NCBI GenBank assembly: GCA_030062745.1
Contig: CP099842.1
Span: 25,515,822 to 25,579,821 of the forward strand
Origin: Capitulum mitella
Lineage: Eukaryota > Arthropoda > Thecostraca > Pollicipedomorpha > Pollicipedidae
DNA: 64,000 nucleotides
Direction of reading: 5' to 3'
Made by a program: the position numbers and the translations under genes. Position 1 is the first letter of the stretch. Every line of letters begins with the position of its first letter. Shown here in pieces: positions 1-13,762 of this stretch. Below the pieces are notes generated by a model. It saw only the letters and a program-made list of their open reading frames with translations, was not told where the DNA came from and made no database searches.

Positions 1-37
1 CTGACGCACTGCAGGTCTTCTCTAGGAACGAATGTTG

Positions 38-470
38 AGGGCGTGATCACTATCCTGTTCTCACGCACAGCTCGGGCGTTCTCTCCAAAAAATGTGGTAC
101 GGGGCATGACTTGTCCTTGCTGACAGCAGGGGTGTCCTCTTCAAGGCGATCTTGACTCGTTCTCTTCAGCGACAACGGTTCGGGACATTACCTGTGCTCA
201 TGCGTAGGCCATATGTCCTCTCGAAGAACAGTGAGATTGAACATGACCTATCCTTCCGCACAGCTGAGGTCCACTCCAAGGACGGCGGCACGGCACATGG
301 CCTGTCCTCTCGCGCAGCCGAGGCACAGCCCATGAACGGTGGTTGAGGACATGGCCTGTCCTCACGCACATCTGAAGTGTTCTCTCCGAGGACGGTCACA
401 GACAGTTGGGACAAATGCGGAACACAGCCTGTCGTCCGGCACAGTTCAGGCGCCTGCTTCGCGTCTGCTG
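38..470. repeat. Degenerate minisatellite, about 54-60 bp period
   Basis: Recurring gacatggcctgtcctc, cgcacagctgagg and ctctccgaggacgg motifs appear near 40, 102, 182, 241, 295 and 350, drifting in length. The short frames here follow the repeats and are not considered genes. Confidence 0.7.
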
Positions 471-489
471 GTTTCTGGCCATTCTCCAT

Positions 490-2700
490 GAACCGTCCTC
501 GTACACGAGTCGGTGGTTGCAGTGGCTACAGCTGTACAGTGGCTACAGCGACAGCTGCAGCGCCCTCCGTGGTTTTCGTTGCCTCCCGCCATCGGTTCGA
601 AGCTGTACGCATTGGGCAGTTGTGCATGAGGTTCGTCCTGCCGTAGATCGCTTTGCGGATCCACCACGTCAGAATTAGATCCAACCGGTTTCCGTTGTGT
701 CAGGGTAGTGGTTGCGTGTTGCGCATCGTTGCTGCTGCTTAAACCGAAACCTTTTAGCTGCAGTCGTCATGCTGGTCATCTAGCTGTTGCTATCCTCTTG
801 TTTGATCTATGTCTTGTCATTCCTGGAGAAGTGCTACACTGCCTACCAAAAGAACGGTTTGAGACTGTCCTCGGCTAAGTCGAGTTGACCTCCAGCTGGC
901 TGTGTTCCCTTCGTCGGTGCAAGTTGTCGACCACCGCGGACCTAAAAAAACACGCTCAGTTGTCATGTACAATTAGTTTACAGACATCGAGTCTTGCTGT
1001 AGATTTGAGCTTTGACGTCAGGTAGGCTTTTAATCACCTCTTAGGGGTGTGGGAACTGTACCTTTCTAATGACCCTGGCTGAGATCATGGTTTGAATTAA
1101 GTAACTTCTTCGGAATCCATCGGCCAATTCAGGGTTATAGTAGTGTCGATCATGGATGGGGTAAGTTGTTTTAAGGCTCTGGATCTTCCGGAAAATATTC
1201 GGAGTCGCTCCAGCATCCTGGAGATTAAACATTAAGTGTACGGTACTTGGCAAACTAAGACTTTCCAAGGTCAAACGTTCGCGCGTGACAATTTTCTTTC
1301 GTAAACCTCTTATGTGTTTAAATGGCCAACTGTCTATAGTGTACACATGGCATACCTTGGTTGTGTGAAATCCGGAATGGACAGCACTTCTGATCATCCA
1401 TTATCCTAGTACCCGGTTGTTCGTGCCTGTCATCTAAGGCGCCTCTAGACCTTTCGCAATCCATGATATATTTATAACGTTGTGCAGCCACTCCATCTTG
1501 AACAATGTTAGAAAACGATGATGAAGCACACGAAATCAAGCGCGCCGCTGCCTCCTAGTAGCGGAGCTTGCGTCAGGGTTTCTGCAAATGCTGAGAGATC
1601 CTCACCCACTGTTCGATGCGCTCCTAACGATCCCAGGAAAAATGCGAGAGATTGCTGACCGTTGGCAGGTGTCCGATGTGGCGTGACGCGGGCTGTGTGC
1701 GTCGTCGTCTTAACTCCGAGGAGCTTGTCAGCATTTCTGACACCCCGACTCCACTAGCGTCAAAAATCCGGCCCTCCTGAACGCGTCATTTGAAGTTTAG
1801 TATCGCGTATGAATGCTTCCTGCGCCAGGTTTGTTTCTGACCGTGTCTGAGTACACTCCGAAGGGATAACTGACAGAGGAACGGCAAGTGGCCGTCGATA
1901 CCGTAGCGTCGCTGGTAAATATACAGCTTGTAAGCATATTTTGTAATCCATGTGACATGTGAAGATATGGAGAAATAGATGCATACAAAATTGCTCTCAT
2001 TGGCAGGGATGTGGCGTTGTTGGCGCAAAAAAGGTCCAGTTTTTATCAATGCCGTGATCAGGTGGTTGCCGTGATCGGAAAACACATGACAGCTGCAAGG
2101 TCGAGAAAGATTCCGCCTTCCGGCTTGAAAGCATTGCCCGGTCGGACACCCCTGCCGAAAGCCCGTTTTCATTTACGTCGTCATTCCACATGACAGCTGA
2201 GAGCCATTTTCACCCCACATTTTTGCGTTGCTCATTTACAGTCACTGTGTATGGCAGCTCCTGAGATAGCGTTTGCCTCGTGTCATGCGTCACCACTATG
2301 CATGGCGAGGTGACGCACTTTGAAGGGCTGGAATCAGTCAGCAACAACACTGACTCACCGCACGGCCCCGGGACTGCTGACCGCTCCGTCCGTTCCTGCG
2401 GCACTCTGGAGGTGAATCAGGCCGCACGGGCGCCGACAGCGCGGTCCCGTTGCCTCACAATTAACAGCGCCCACTCGTCGCCCAGACGGCGGCCTTGCAA
2501 AGCCGTCGCCGTCGGTCAGACGGCACGCTGGAGCTCGCCTCGGCCGGCGTAATTGGCCGTCACGGGCGGCTGGGAGTGGGGCGACTCATCCCGATCGACG
2601 ATGATGGACGACGTCACCGTGATCGGGAAGTCCTCGATCGACTCTCACTGTTGCCGTAGGAGACGGTGTTTACATGCGCAAATATATATTTCCGTGCGTA
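490..2700. other. No gene recognised
   Basis: Mixed-composition DNA with short frames on both strands that show no family resemblance, coding periodicity or linked splice signals. One TGACGTCA palindrome occurs at 1013-1020. Confidence 0.6.
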
Positions 2701-2711
2701 TATATAGTCGT

Positions 2712-2712
<1 letters not shown>

Positions 2713-2778
<66 letters not shown>

Positions 2779-2815
2779 TGTTGGCGACGGAATAAATGAG
2801 TAAGATTATATATAC

Positions 2816-2868
<53 letters not shown>
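2713..2868. repeat. Two long (TA)n microsatellites
   Basis: TA runs at about 2713-2777 and 2822-2868, separated by a unique spacer with a short TA/CA-rich lead. A 60-80 residue frame over them is repeat translation. Confidence 0.97.
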
Positions 2869-2871
<3 letters not shown>

Positions 2872-2910
2872 TACTGGTTCATGAGTGATAAAAAAGAAAA
2901 ATTGCCGTCG

Positions 2911-3000
2911 GCCTAAATAAAGTGGGCTAAAGCCGTAGAGAGACACATTTGGGGGAAGTTAGGCTGAGGGGCCTTGGTTCAGCCCCTTCAATCATTTACA
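2911..3000 (+). repeat. Dispersed repeat, copy A
   Basis: About 90 bp (gtgggctaaagccg, catttgggggaagttagg, ttcagccccttcaatcattt) resembling 25151-25243 at roughly 70% by eye. Both copies follow AT-rich or TA-repeat DNA. Confidence 0.7.
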
Positions 3001-3099
3001 CAAAACGACAGGACTGGGATCAACCAGCACAAAGTGCTGTGGTGTCTCCGACAACTTTCGCCGTCGTACTCGTAGAACGAGGAGCGTGATTGACTGATT

Positions 3100-6000
3100 A
3101 GTTGGGCTAAAGCGCACACCAACCTCGGGGTCATACGGCGCCCAGCACGACGAGATCGCCGACTGACGAAGCGGAGAGCGACGCCGGACCGCGGCATGTG
3201 CCACGGACCCTGGGACCGCGCGCGGGCGGGGGCAGCTGACGAGGACGAGACCGGCTCGCGGACGTGACGGCGCGTCGCGAAGGATCAGCGGCGCCACGGC
3301 ACGTGTCACGGCCGTCAACGACGAGTGACGCGGCGACGTGACGAATCGTGCCAAGGCCGCGCCGTCCTGTCAATGTTTCGACACCGCCGTCCCTAATTTG
3401 GCGTGTTTGTCGACGGCGCTGCACGCAGCCGCCGCGCGTGCATTTCGGGACGGCCGCGCTTGATTACACGTTGGCCGAAATCTGCCCATGTACTGCGTGA
3501 GTCCACCGGCCCGTGCTGCTGCGGGGCCTCGGTCTTCCGTCCACCGCCAGATCGGGGGGAGGGGTGGCATAGACGATGACTCCGGGGGGTGTGGCTCGCG
3601 GAGCTGGCGGCCTGCCAGGTACGCCACACATGCCGAGCGGCAGCTGGCCGGCACGTGGCCGCCCCCTCGCCCCGCCCCCCGACCCCGTCGGCCGCCGTCT
3701 GCTGCAGGCGACTTCAAAGGAAGCCGACGCGCCGCTGGGCGTGGAGGGCGCCGGCCGGCCGCGCAGCGAGCGCTCGCGTGCTCGGCGGGTTCGAAGCGAG
3801 ATCCGAGCCGTCCACTGCGCGTGGAGGACTCGACGCTGGGACGTGGTGGGGACGCCTCACTTGCGCCGGGAGCGCCTGTTGATGTTGCGTGGCGGTACTG
3901 TTCTCGCGCGACTGGCGCCGATACGCATTGTTCCGGGACGGGGCGCGTGCCTGCGTACACTTCTGGGGCCTTTGGCTGGAGAACTGGAGCTCCTGTGAGC
4001 GCTCGGTGCCATGCACTGGCACGACTCGGCAGGGCTTCACGGATTACGACGTGGAGCCGTGTTCTTACACTGCCGCTCAGACGCGCGTTGCTGGGTTTCC
4101 ATGGAGCAACTGGCCATAGTAAAATGAATATGGCCTGTAAACTCGGTGTCGAAAGTGCATTTAATCAAGCTTGCGAAGCGTCTGCGGACGTCGTATTCCG
4201 CTCCTTTTTTCTTGCGCAATTTCTCTAATAATTTTTCAGTCCTTATGCTTTATGCCGAGGCTTCACAGCCGCTTGTAAATCTTGTCGGCGTGTCGAATAG
4301 CTCAGTGCCTACAAAGGCATGCCAGTGGATTGTAGCCAGTTAGCTTGCTAATCCAATCAACGACGTGTAAGGAAGTGTATGTTTCCTCTTTGCAAACAAA
4401 CTAGCGGGGCCAGGAACATGGGCGAGTCTCGCCGCCCACCATATAGCCAGCCAAACAGCGGGATGGCATGTCCGGTTGGTCATGTGACCTCTGCCAGGAA
4501 GCCGTCACAGGCCTTACGAGTAGTTTCGCTAATTTCATTTTTAAAAGAAGATTTACTGCACGTAGCCTAGCAGAGCGGCAACGTGCCATTGATTCATTTG
4601 CATGCCTGCTTTTTATGGCGGACTTTATCGTTCCGCTGCGGCTACTGTTGTCGTTGAGGCAGTCATATGAAAGCATAAAGTGCGCAAGTATCACTTGGAA
4701 GGTAAACGTAGGTTACGGCTGGGAATCGCTTCAGATTTATGCTGCACCGTCCTTGCACAATGGGTTTGCCATGGCTTTTGGGTAATAATAATTTACCGGA
4801 ATGTTATCGCGTGGCTGACTGAAATATTTCATTCGTTGTGTTACTAAGGATTTGATGTCATTAGCCGCTGGGATCCTCCATCCCGCGGTTATTAAGTATT
4901 TACCCCTGAATCGATGGCATATTTTATCCAATGGCCTGTTGTAAAACGGCGCCGCCGCCCGGCGTTCCTGCGCGACGAACGACCGTCGGCCGGCCGTCAT
5001 TGCCATTGGAAAGACGCCTGATTGGACCTTCGCCTCCCCCCCCGTCCGCGGTCTCTGTCTGCCGTCCCCCCCCCCACTGTGAAGCCAGCTGACCAGCGTC
5101 GCGGGTGGCCGCGGCTGCTGCCGCCGCGCGGCCCCTCCTCCGTCGACTGAACACAGCCGTTGAACGGCTGATGGCCGGCGGGCCGGGGGCGTCCCCGTGC
5201 CGAGGAACGTGGTCGTGGCGTTCATGGCGAACGCACGACGGCGGTCACGTGGGTGGCGACGTGCCGTTCACGATGCTCACTCCGCCGTGGAACATGTCGC
5301 CTTCGCCAGCCTTGACAGTTGCCTGAATTTTGGCCTGCGTGCCGTCAAATTTCCAGCCGAGTTCCAGTGTGATTCAACACCGGTGTCGTGCAGAATCGGG
5401 CTGTTATACGCGTTGTAGCTATGGGAACCGGCTTGTCCGCCCCGCGTGATAGCGGGACCCATCCTGCCGGGGTATGCTATAGCGGGAATGCATTGTTGAG
5501 TGGCCGGCCTGTGGTGCACGAATGACAACGGCGTTGTGCTGGACACGGACCCAGGGGCAGATCCATGGAAACAAAGGAGCCATGCTTCCCCAAGGTGGTC
5601 ATGTCCAATATTTCTGCGATTTAAGAGATAAGTTTTTCGGTGGGTCATTCTCCAGTGTTTTTATGTTTTCGAAATAATTCTGTGTGCATAATTTATAGCT
5701 TTTCTCATAATGCTACGAGACAAATCTATATCATGTAACACACCTTTCAAAGTTTTTTGTAGTTCTAACATCATTTCAGCCATCGGTTCTCCTCCAAGAG
5801 GCGCCAAGTTCGGAATCCCTGAGTGGACATGAGGTGGTTGCCGTGAACCCCGGAGCTATCGCTGTGTGTCGTCACGCGTGTCCATGTCGAGACGTTTCAC
5901 ATCCTACGCACGGCTTATACATTCTGCACCCTGTTGCGGTTGGTGCCTTTCGTGCCGTCCCTGCAGTCTCGGCGCAGTTCTTCTCAAGCACGCGGTGTGC

Positions 6001-9000
6001 GAAGCCACACCATGTAAGCGTAACCCGCGGTGGCCGCACCCCGCTGCGCCCGGACGCTGGGCGCGCTTGGCGGCGGCGGCGGCGGGCCTTGGCGCGCCGC
6101 CCCGCGCCGACGCCCCCCGGTAACGCGGCGTGATTGATTCGCCGCCGTCACGGCAGCGTCGCCGCCCGGCCGCGGTCGTTGCTTCTTCTGCGAAGCGGTT
6201 GCCACTGCGTTGCCGGCAACTGCACATCTCGCACCCGTTTCGGGCGCCGCGGCGCCGGCGGCGGGGCTGTCGGAGCCCCGGCGCCGGCGCAGCTCAGGCT
6301 CGGCTGCGGACAGGCCGGCCAGGGCTCGGCGCACGCTGGAGGACGCCTGGGGAGCTGTGGTGTGAGGCCGTTTGTGTTCTGAATGAAAGGAAGGTGGGGG
6401 TAGGCCGGTGCGTAGCGCGACTGCCGAGCCCAATTTTAAATCGCTTCCCTAATAATAACCTTGGCTCACAATAGCAGTGATTATGACCCCGGCTTGGTTA
6501 ATGGCCGTGTTTTCTTCTCAAGCTTCTTTGATAACCGCCGGTGCATTTGTGGTTTGGTTAATAACCATGTTGTCTTCCTAGGTTTGTGAGTTTTTGTCGT
6601 CGATGCTCCATTTGGTACTGCGGCTTTGTCACGCGAGATTCAAACTGCCCGGCATTAGCTGTAATTGATTCAGTCGTGTCCCTTACGTGTGCTGCCCGTC
6701 TCATTCAGCAAGTAGAAACAATTAAATATTAAAATATTGAATGACTGATGGTCTGGTGGGATGCAAACAAGCCATTTTGCCGAGTCATATTAATTTATTT
6801 TTTCGTTATCGCCTTTTAAGTGGCCTGTCGGCCAAGGCTTGTGTCTCCGTCGTTGCTTTGCTGCCCGACAATCGTACGCTGAACGGAAAACCAACGGATG
6901 CATTACATGTGGTCTCTTGTTAGTGGTGACGCGGTACGGTGGAATGAGTCATTGTGGCCGGCGATTGCATCGCGGTTTTGGACGTTTTTCCACCAACGAC
7001 TGATTTGATACTTTTCATTGTAGACGATTATATAGACATGACGTCGCTGTAATGGCCTGCGTTCATGCTGTGACATTTTTGGCGCATGCGGGAGCGTCTG
7101 CGTCATGGCAGTTCTCCTGAAGCGGACGGATCGCCTCAGCATTCCTTTTCCCCCTCCCCAGGTCTCCCATCCGCCTCGAAGTATTCCATTCAGCGACGTG
7201 CCGGCCTGCAAGGCCACCTACCGACTCTGCCAACTCCGCCCAGTCAGGCCTACGCTCGGTCGGCGGCGCGAGCCTGTGTCCCGGTGCCCCCCCCCCCCCC
7301 AGCCGCCGCCGCCTCAGCTGCGGCAGGACGTCGCCCGCTGGGCGGACAAGACGGACGTTCACGGCGACCGTCCGGCGACGGGAAATCGGCCGCCAATTGC
7401 GCGCGGCGCCGCTAATGAAGCGGCAGCTGGGAGATGTCCGGCCGGCCGCCGGAAGGTCACCGCCGGCCGCCTTTGTGCCGGCCGGCCGGCCGCCCGCTCA
7501 TGGCCGGCCTGCACGCCGTGCGGAAATGCCGGGCGCCCGGTGCCGGCACGGCGCGGCGGGGACGGCCTGGCGCGGCAGGAGCGGCCCATACCTCCGGGTC
7601 GGAGCTGGGCCAGCGCCGGAGTGGCCGGGCCGGAGCCGGATTCGGGTGCTGCATCGGGATGGCAGCCGCGGCGAAGGTGTGGCTGCGGAAAACACAGAGT
7701 TGTCGAGTTGCCGAGTCGGGCCGTATGTCTCCGTCCGCCTCGGCTGCCGCTTCGGCCGGCGCCGGAGCGGGGCCGTGTCGGAGCCGGGCCCGGAGCCGTC
7801 CGGAGGGCCCGGCCGTCGCCTCGGGCGGCGGACCTGCAGGTCCGGGATGGTACCGGCCCGGCCGGGCCGCCAGTTTCTGCCGCGCCGGGAGCCGGAGACG
7901 CGGCCCGGCCGGCGCGGCGCGGGATCCGGGACCAGCGGCGGCTGCGTCCGCGGGGGCCAGCGGACCCGGGCCTGCCGACTGCCGGCTCCTGGCCGCCGGT
8001 CCCGCCCCCTGGCCACGTCAGGTCCAGGAGGTGCGCGGCTACGGACCATTTGCCGTGGCCTGTCGACTCAGCGTTCGTCGGACCGCTTTGGGTGATGCGG
8101 TTGGACGGAGCCCACCGCGCAGAGTGGCTCTCCCGAGGTTTTTGGAAGCCAACGCGTCGGCAGGGCACGTTTGGCGCTTGTGGCAGGACTGCGCGGTGAC
8201 GTCTGGCGGGCTATTCACGCCGCTAATGCTTCGCGCGGTGCTTAGGTCGCTATTGAGACGCTGTGGCAGGTGTGGCCGGGCTCTTAACCGTCGGACGTCG
8301 GCGGGATCACAGACCGGCGCGTCGCGGGTGCGGCCTTGGCTGTCTAAGCGGCCTAATTTGAGTACGGTAAGACACGCTAATCGCCGAGCTTGATACGCCC
8401 GGCAGCCCACGACGGTGCTCCCCTCCCCTTCCCCTCCAGGAGGCGCGGCTTATTGCAGTCAGTCACACGGCCGCCGCCGCAGACGGGAGGGAGCGGCGAA
8501 CTTGCGAGCAGTGCTTCGTCACTCCGTCGTGCGGTCGACCCGAACAGACGGTCAACGTACGCACCCCTTTACCCCCCCCCCCCTCCACGTCCACCCACTG
8601 CGGCCACCCGTCTACGAGCAGACCCAATTTATCCCCGGGTGGCCAACCGAGCCGAACTATCAAGTTCCACCCGCGGCTGATCACTCACCGGGTCATCTCG
8701 GAGCCGCTCCGGGCCGGGGGCGCGGCGCGGCGGCGTGCTCGGCGGCCGTGCTGGCCGCGCGCCAGCCGGCCGTCTGCGCGCCAAGGTCGCGGCCCGCTGG
8801 CGGCCGGACCGGTCCGGCGCGCCGTTTAAAGCGCGCGCCCGGCGGCGGCGTGTTGCCGGGGCGGCGGCCCGCCGCCGCCGGCCCGGAGGAACGACCGAGC
8901 GGGACGAGTCGGCGGCCGGGCGCGCGACGGACGCGGAGGTCGCCGGACTCCCGCAGGCCGATGGGAGGGATGGTCGCGAGGCGGCGTCAGCTGTGCTGGC

Positions 9001-9470
9001 ACGGCTTGTCGTTGGGTGGGGAGCGGCCGCGGCGCTGGGTGCGGTGGCTGCAGGATGACGGGGACGCCTCGGCAGCTGCGTCCCTCCCGGGCTTCGCCGG
9101 TGCCGCTCGGGCGGTGCTGCGGCTCTCCGAGTGGCGGAAGAGAGACAACAGCCATGTTTCCACCACCGGTGGCAGCTGTATGCCGCGATGTCACCAATGA
9201 GGGCATGGGGGGAGGGGGTATCGGCACGTGAGGGACGCGGGTGCTCCTGTTGAGGCCTCTGTTCCAGAACCGAAGGGCCAGCCGGCCGGGCGCCGCGCTG
9301 GAGATAAGGCACGCTCCGGCCGCCCCGCTGGTGGGCGCTCGACGAACGGTGTCTGACGGTCTGTGCCTGTCTGTCGTGCCCCAGACCCAGACTAGTGCGG
9401 GTCGAGCTTGCGTCGCCACGTGCTGTGCTTCGCTTGCCTAGGTCGCGGCGGTGGTGAGGTCGATGAGGTC
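3100..9470. other. GC- and CpG-rich blocks with AT-richer gaps, no gene recognised
   Basis: Very CpG-dense blocks (3.1-4.1, 5-6.4, 7.1-9.4 kb) with poly-C runs at about 7288 and 8577. Long frames occur on both strands at once, as expected where stop codons are rare through base composition. No conserved domain was found. CpG-island-like promoter or regulatory DNA is possible. Confidence 0.55.
6494..6590. repeat. 60-bp tandem duplication
   Basis: ttggttaatggccgtgtttt at 6494 recurs as ttggttaataaccatgttg at 6554. Confidence 0.6.
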
Positions 9471-10116
9471 TCGCTTAGACGTGTACACCGACGGTTTTCA
9501 TGTGTTCCTCAGCTGTCCCCGTATCGGTGTGTCCTAACGTTGGCCGTGTTCTGTTCCAGGTGAGTCCGGTACATGACAGCTGCAGTGCCGTCGAATCCGC
9601 CCTGTGATTCCGACCGAGCCGTGGCCGCCGCCTGCCCCGGAGCCTCGGCCGACGGTAAGCCAGCGGCCCCGGGCCGGCGGCAGCGCTGGTCGAAATCGAT
9701 AGCGGCGGCGGCCTCGACGGCCCCGACGATCGGTCGGGCGCCCGACGACGGGCCAACTGGGGTCACCGGAAACGGCCAGAAGAGTCCGCTGACGTAAGGA
9801 TTGACTTATGTGAATTAAGGCTATTAATAGACTTATGATTTATGCAGTCATCGCCGTGGTGGAGTGGACAGGCAGCCGGAGGCCAGAATTTGCTTTGAGG
9901 GAGGCACTGGGTTCGGGTTTCGTAGTCGTTGTCCGACGTGACGGTTGGCTGGCGGATTACTCTGGTTATTCGATTAGAACCCACCGATCACGAGGTGCAC
10001 GGTACGTTGGAGATACTTCGTTGCCATCAGCTTCGATCGCTGAAATTACTCCACTCCATATGTGGATTGACTGGGGAGCGAGACGGGCTCGCCAACAAGT
10101 TCGGCTCACCAAAAAC

Positions 10117-10256
10117 TGTGATTCCAGTGCTCTCCTTTTCGAACCACGTAGGCTTAGAAAATACCGTGATGCTAATGCTTTCCTGTTCAAAGCACGTAGG
10201 CTTATCAAGTACTGTGATGCTAATGTTTCCAACTTCAAAGCACGTCGGTAAAGTTT
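10117..10256. repeat. 48-bp tandem repeat, three units
   Basis: Units start at 10117, 10165 and 10213 with tgtgatt/cgtgatgctaatg/tgtgatgctaatg and share ttcaaagcacgtaggctta. The 48-bp period is 16 codons, so frames stay open through it on both strands. I do not consider it a gene. Confidence 0.85.
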
Positions 10257-12219
10257 ATAAAAGGTGTGTTAATTTATGCAACTTTGGCCATTTGTTCCTT
10301 TGGCATTGGCTACCCAGAAATTGCACGCCGAACGGAGCGTTGCATGCTGGCTTCATTCTGGCATGTTTTGAAGCCGCCAGAGTCATCAGACCATTTATCC
10401 TTGTTGGGAAACAATTTGTAGATGCAATCTGGGCTTAGCGTCTTATTTCGGTGCGTGAAACTTGCGGATCTTATCAGTTATTCACTGTTCGTAAACGCGA
10501 TAAATCATTCCGCATTTTACGATACTAACGTGTTAAAAAACGACCGGTAAGGCTGGTAAACCATAGATCATTGGGCCAATGGACGCGCGTGGATAAATCG
10601 GAAATTACCTGGGCTCCTTCTGTTTCCTCCACCGCCCCCTGCGTTCGAAACGGCGACTGTCGACATCGGCGGGCCAATCTGCTGTCTCCCGTGATGGATT
10701 GACAACCGGCCGGGAGGGGGGGATGGGGTGGGGTCAGCGGGCCGCGGAAGGGTTCGGGCGACCCGGGCCACTTTACGACGTCGCGGCAGGCTGGCGCGGC
10801 CGGACCGTCCCACTGGGGAAACGGACTTCTGGACGGCGGACTGCGCGCCGGCCCGGGGCGCCTTTCACCGCGCAGGCGGCGCGGTCGACGCGGGAACCTT
10901 GAGGCGCGGCCGGCTCCGCGCCCGCCGACCCGTCAGGTGGCCTTTGTCCGGCGGCTGCCGGCGCGCCCGAGCGCCGCCCGCGCCGGGCCGCCATCGCCGG
11001 CGACGGCGGCGAGAGGAGGAAACTGCCCGACGCGCGCCGCCCGCGCGGCCGATCTGAAAAGTGGGCGTGGCCGCGGGAAGTTGGCGCGTTCTCGGGCCGT
11101 GGGAAACGGTCGGCGAGGCGCCACCCTGAGCCGAGCGACTCGAGCTGGCGGCGCCGCGGAGCCTCGAGCTGCGGCTCCGTCAGCGGCCAACGTCTATCCC
11201 ACGGTGCCGTTCCTCGTGGGCGACACATGCCTGACAGCCTCTCCGTATACATCAGGCGCTTTTTGCGCCTCGCATGAGCTTTTGTATGATTAACAATGGG
11301 GTTTTTACTGCCGTGACCTCGTTGGCGCTCTGGGCCTCGCGATTTTCCCGCTGCAGCGCGGCGGCGGCTGTATTCCTGAAGCTCTTACTTTGACATTGAG
11401 GTGTTTTTAGGGCCGTTTTTGCTCTCTGGCTGACGCCGGCCCGAATTTAATAGCCTCGTCGATTTATATTCATCAGCACGCGCGGTGGCGGGGGTAATTT
11501 CCGTCGCGGCGGCCGGCTGCCGCACTGATGGCGATAGAGGGCTCCCAGCCGACGGGGGAATTCACCCTTCCAGGGTATTGACCAGCTGCTGACCGGCGGA
11601 GAGAGGGTAAGAGCAGGCGACGGGTCCCGCTCGCTGGATAGCCGGCTGACAATTACGACCGCGGTGGAAAATGGCCGCCGTTCTTGTGGGTTTCGCCTCA
11701 GCTGTCCCCCCGTCTTTGTCCGGACAGGCCTCTGCGGTCGCGGCGTGGGCGCAATGTGCGGATCGGGTTTCGAACCCTTCGTTTCGACGGTCGCTTCTTG
11801 ACAAGCGAGGAAAACGGTTGGAAGCTCCAGCAAGCCTATGTCTCCTGCCTGGGTGGAAATCTGTGATCCTGGGTCTGCTGCGGCCCGTAGCAGCCGCAGC
11901 GGCCACAGCAGCCGCAGCAGCCGCAACAAAGACGCCGCCAGCTGTTTGTTGAGGTCATCGAGCGCCATTGGCTGGTGCTCAGGCTCTGAATCCGGCGCCT
12001 GTCCGCGGCCGGTTCGGGTACGGTTCTCGTCTTCCTGTCGAGTTTAGCTGCCTCGATCTGATGTGGCTCCGCGCCCCGCAGCCCGCGCTCCTCAAACGGC
12101 GCATTCCGCGGCGGGCCACGGCCCCCTGTGTTGCGGTTGGACGTGCAGCTCTGGCATCTCCTTGGGGTATGTTACGGTGGCCCGGTCTTTAAGGGCTCCT
12201 GGAGGTGATTTCCCAGATT

Positions 12220-12650
12220 GCTTGGGAAGCTGGTTCTTGGGAACGTTCTTGCGGCTGGCTCCGGCTACGGTATCTTTTGCTGGTTCCTGAACGTTGCTTG
12301 CGGCGGGTCCTGGGGATGTGTCTTGCGGCCGATTCCGTGGATGTTTTATTTTGCGGCTGGTCTCAGGCCCCGAAGACGTTTCCTGAGACCGGGCCTGGGG
12401 ACCTTCCTGTGGCCGCTTTCGTTCAGTTTCCTGGGCTGGCTCCGGAGACAGTTCCGGGGCCGGGTTCGGAGACGGTTCCTGCCGCCGGTGCTGGGGGGCG
12501 GTTATTGCTGCCGGTCCTGGAGACGGTTCTTATGGCCGGTTTCGCGCCCGTTCCTGGACTGGCTCCGGAGACAGTTCCCGCGGTCGGCTTCCGGGAACGG
12601 TTCCCTGCGGACGGTGTTCCGGAGACGGCTGCTGTGGCGGTTCCGGCGGC
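12220..12650. repeat. Degenerate minisatellite around GGAGACGGTTCC
   Basis: GGAGACGGTTCC-like cores and GGCTCCGGAGACAGTTCC blocks repeat with irregular 26-60 bp spacing. One frame reads as a Val/Pro/Glu-rich pseudo-repeat protein but has no other support. Confidence 0.6.
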
Positions 12651-13666
12651 CTGCCCCGGGACAGAGCCACGGGCGCTCGGCCGAGTCGGACGCGCAGTGA
12701 AAGTGGGCGCTGTGCGCGCGGCTGCGGCACCTGCCCGGCCAGCTGGTCCTGCTTGGTCACCGAGAGTGAAGCCGCCGACCGTCACGACCGGCCGGCGTGA
12801 CGCGACGTGGCGCCAGGACCGCGTAACGCCACGCGGCTGCTTCGCGTCGCGTTGGGCCCGATGGTCGGTCCGCCGGTGAATGGTCGCCGCGCGGGGCGTA
12901 CGTCCCTGAACTGACCACCCCCGCGGCCGTGCTCGTCACCGCCGGTCGTCGTTGCCGTCACGTCACCGTCACGGCCCGTCGTGACGTCTGCGACGTGCTC
13001 GCGGGCAGTGCCGACATCGCCGAGTGGGGCCGTTCCAGAAACCAGCCTGCGGCGCCGCCTGCCCTGGCACTCATGGATCGTCGATCGATGGCTACGGGCT
13101 TCAGGACGGGCCGAGACGGCCGCCGGATGCCGTCGGGCCGACGACGGCCGCATCCCTCTCGAATCAGAGTCACCGCGGCGCCCGGGGGAACCGGCCGCCC
13201 ACCTGGTCCCGATCCGGCCGGCCGGGCCTCAGGGCGGCCGTCGGTTCCCGGTAAGCCGCGACCTTTCGAGCCGTTCTCCTGGCGACGACAAACGTATCCG
13301 GAGGAGGCGGCAACAATTCGAGTGATGCGATCCCGCCGTCGGCGTTTCCGGTCCACTGCAGGTCGCGGCTGAATAAACAGCACGGCCAGCAACGGAACTT
13401 GCCCTGGACGCGCTTACGATTCTACTAACTGGCGTTTTTCATTGTATCAGCCGATCTGTGGATGTTCCATTCCTAGACGATCAGAAGTCTTCAGGTAAAA
13501 AGGTAACTGCTTTATGGCTTACCATCTTTGTAATCCCAGGACCCAGGCTACACCGGATGGGTTGCTGCTTGGTTAATGCTGTAAATCCGGCCGTGCCCAA
13601 ATGGACTGCCACACGGCTCAGCGGCTGTGCGTCGGACGAGTGGAAATCGAAACAGACGTGCTAATG

Positions 13667-13762
13667 GCGTGCAGACTGGGAGGGACCTGCCTGAAGGCCA
13701 GGGGGAGGGGAGAAGGCGTGCAGGCTGGGAGGGACTTGCCCGAAGGCCAGGGGAGGGGCGAA
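13667..13762. repeat. 49-bp tandem duplication
   Basis: gcgtgcagactgggagggac at 13667 recurs as gcgtgcaggctgggagggac at 13716, each followed by a gaaggccagggg(g)agggg stretch. Confidence 0.85.

Noticed and set aside
7105..8393. Long overlapping frames of 230-364 codons on both strands
   Set aside because: They overlap in several frames of very GC-rich DNA where stops are rare, are rich in Arg/Pro/Gly/Ala, and match no family.
12205..12879. 224-codon elastin-like (Val-Pro-Glu-Thr) frame
   Set aside because: Follows a degenerate minisatellite; no splice or family support.
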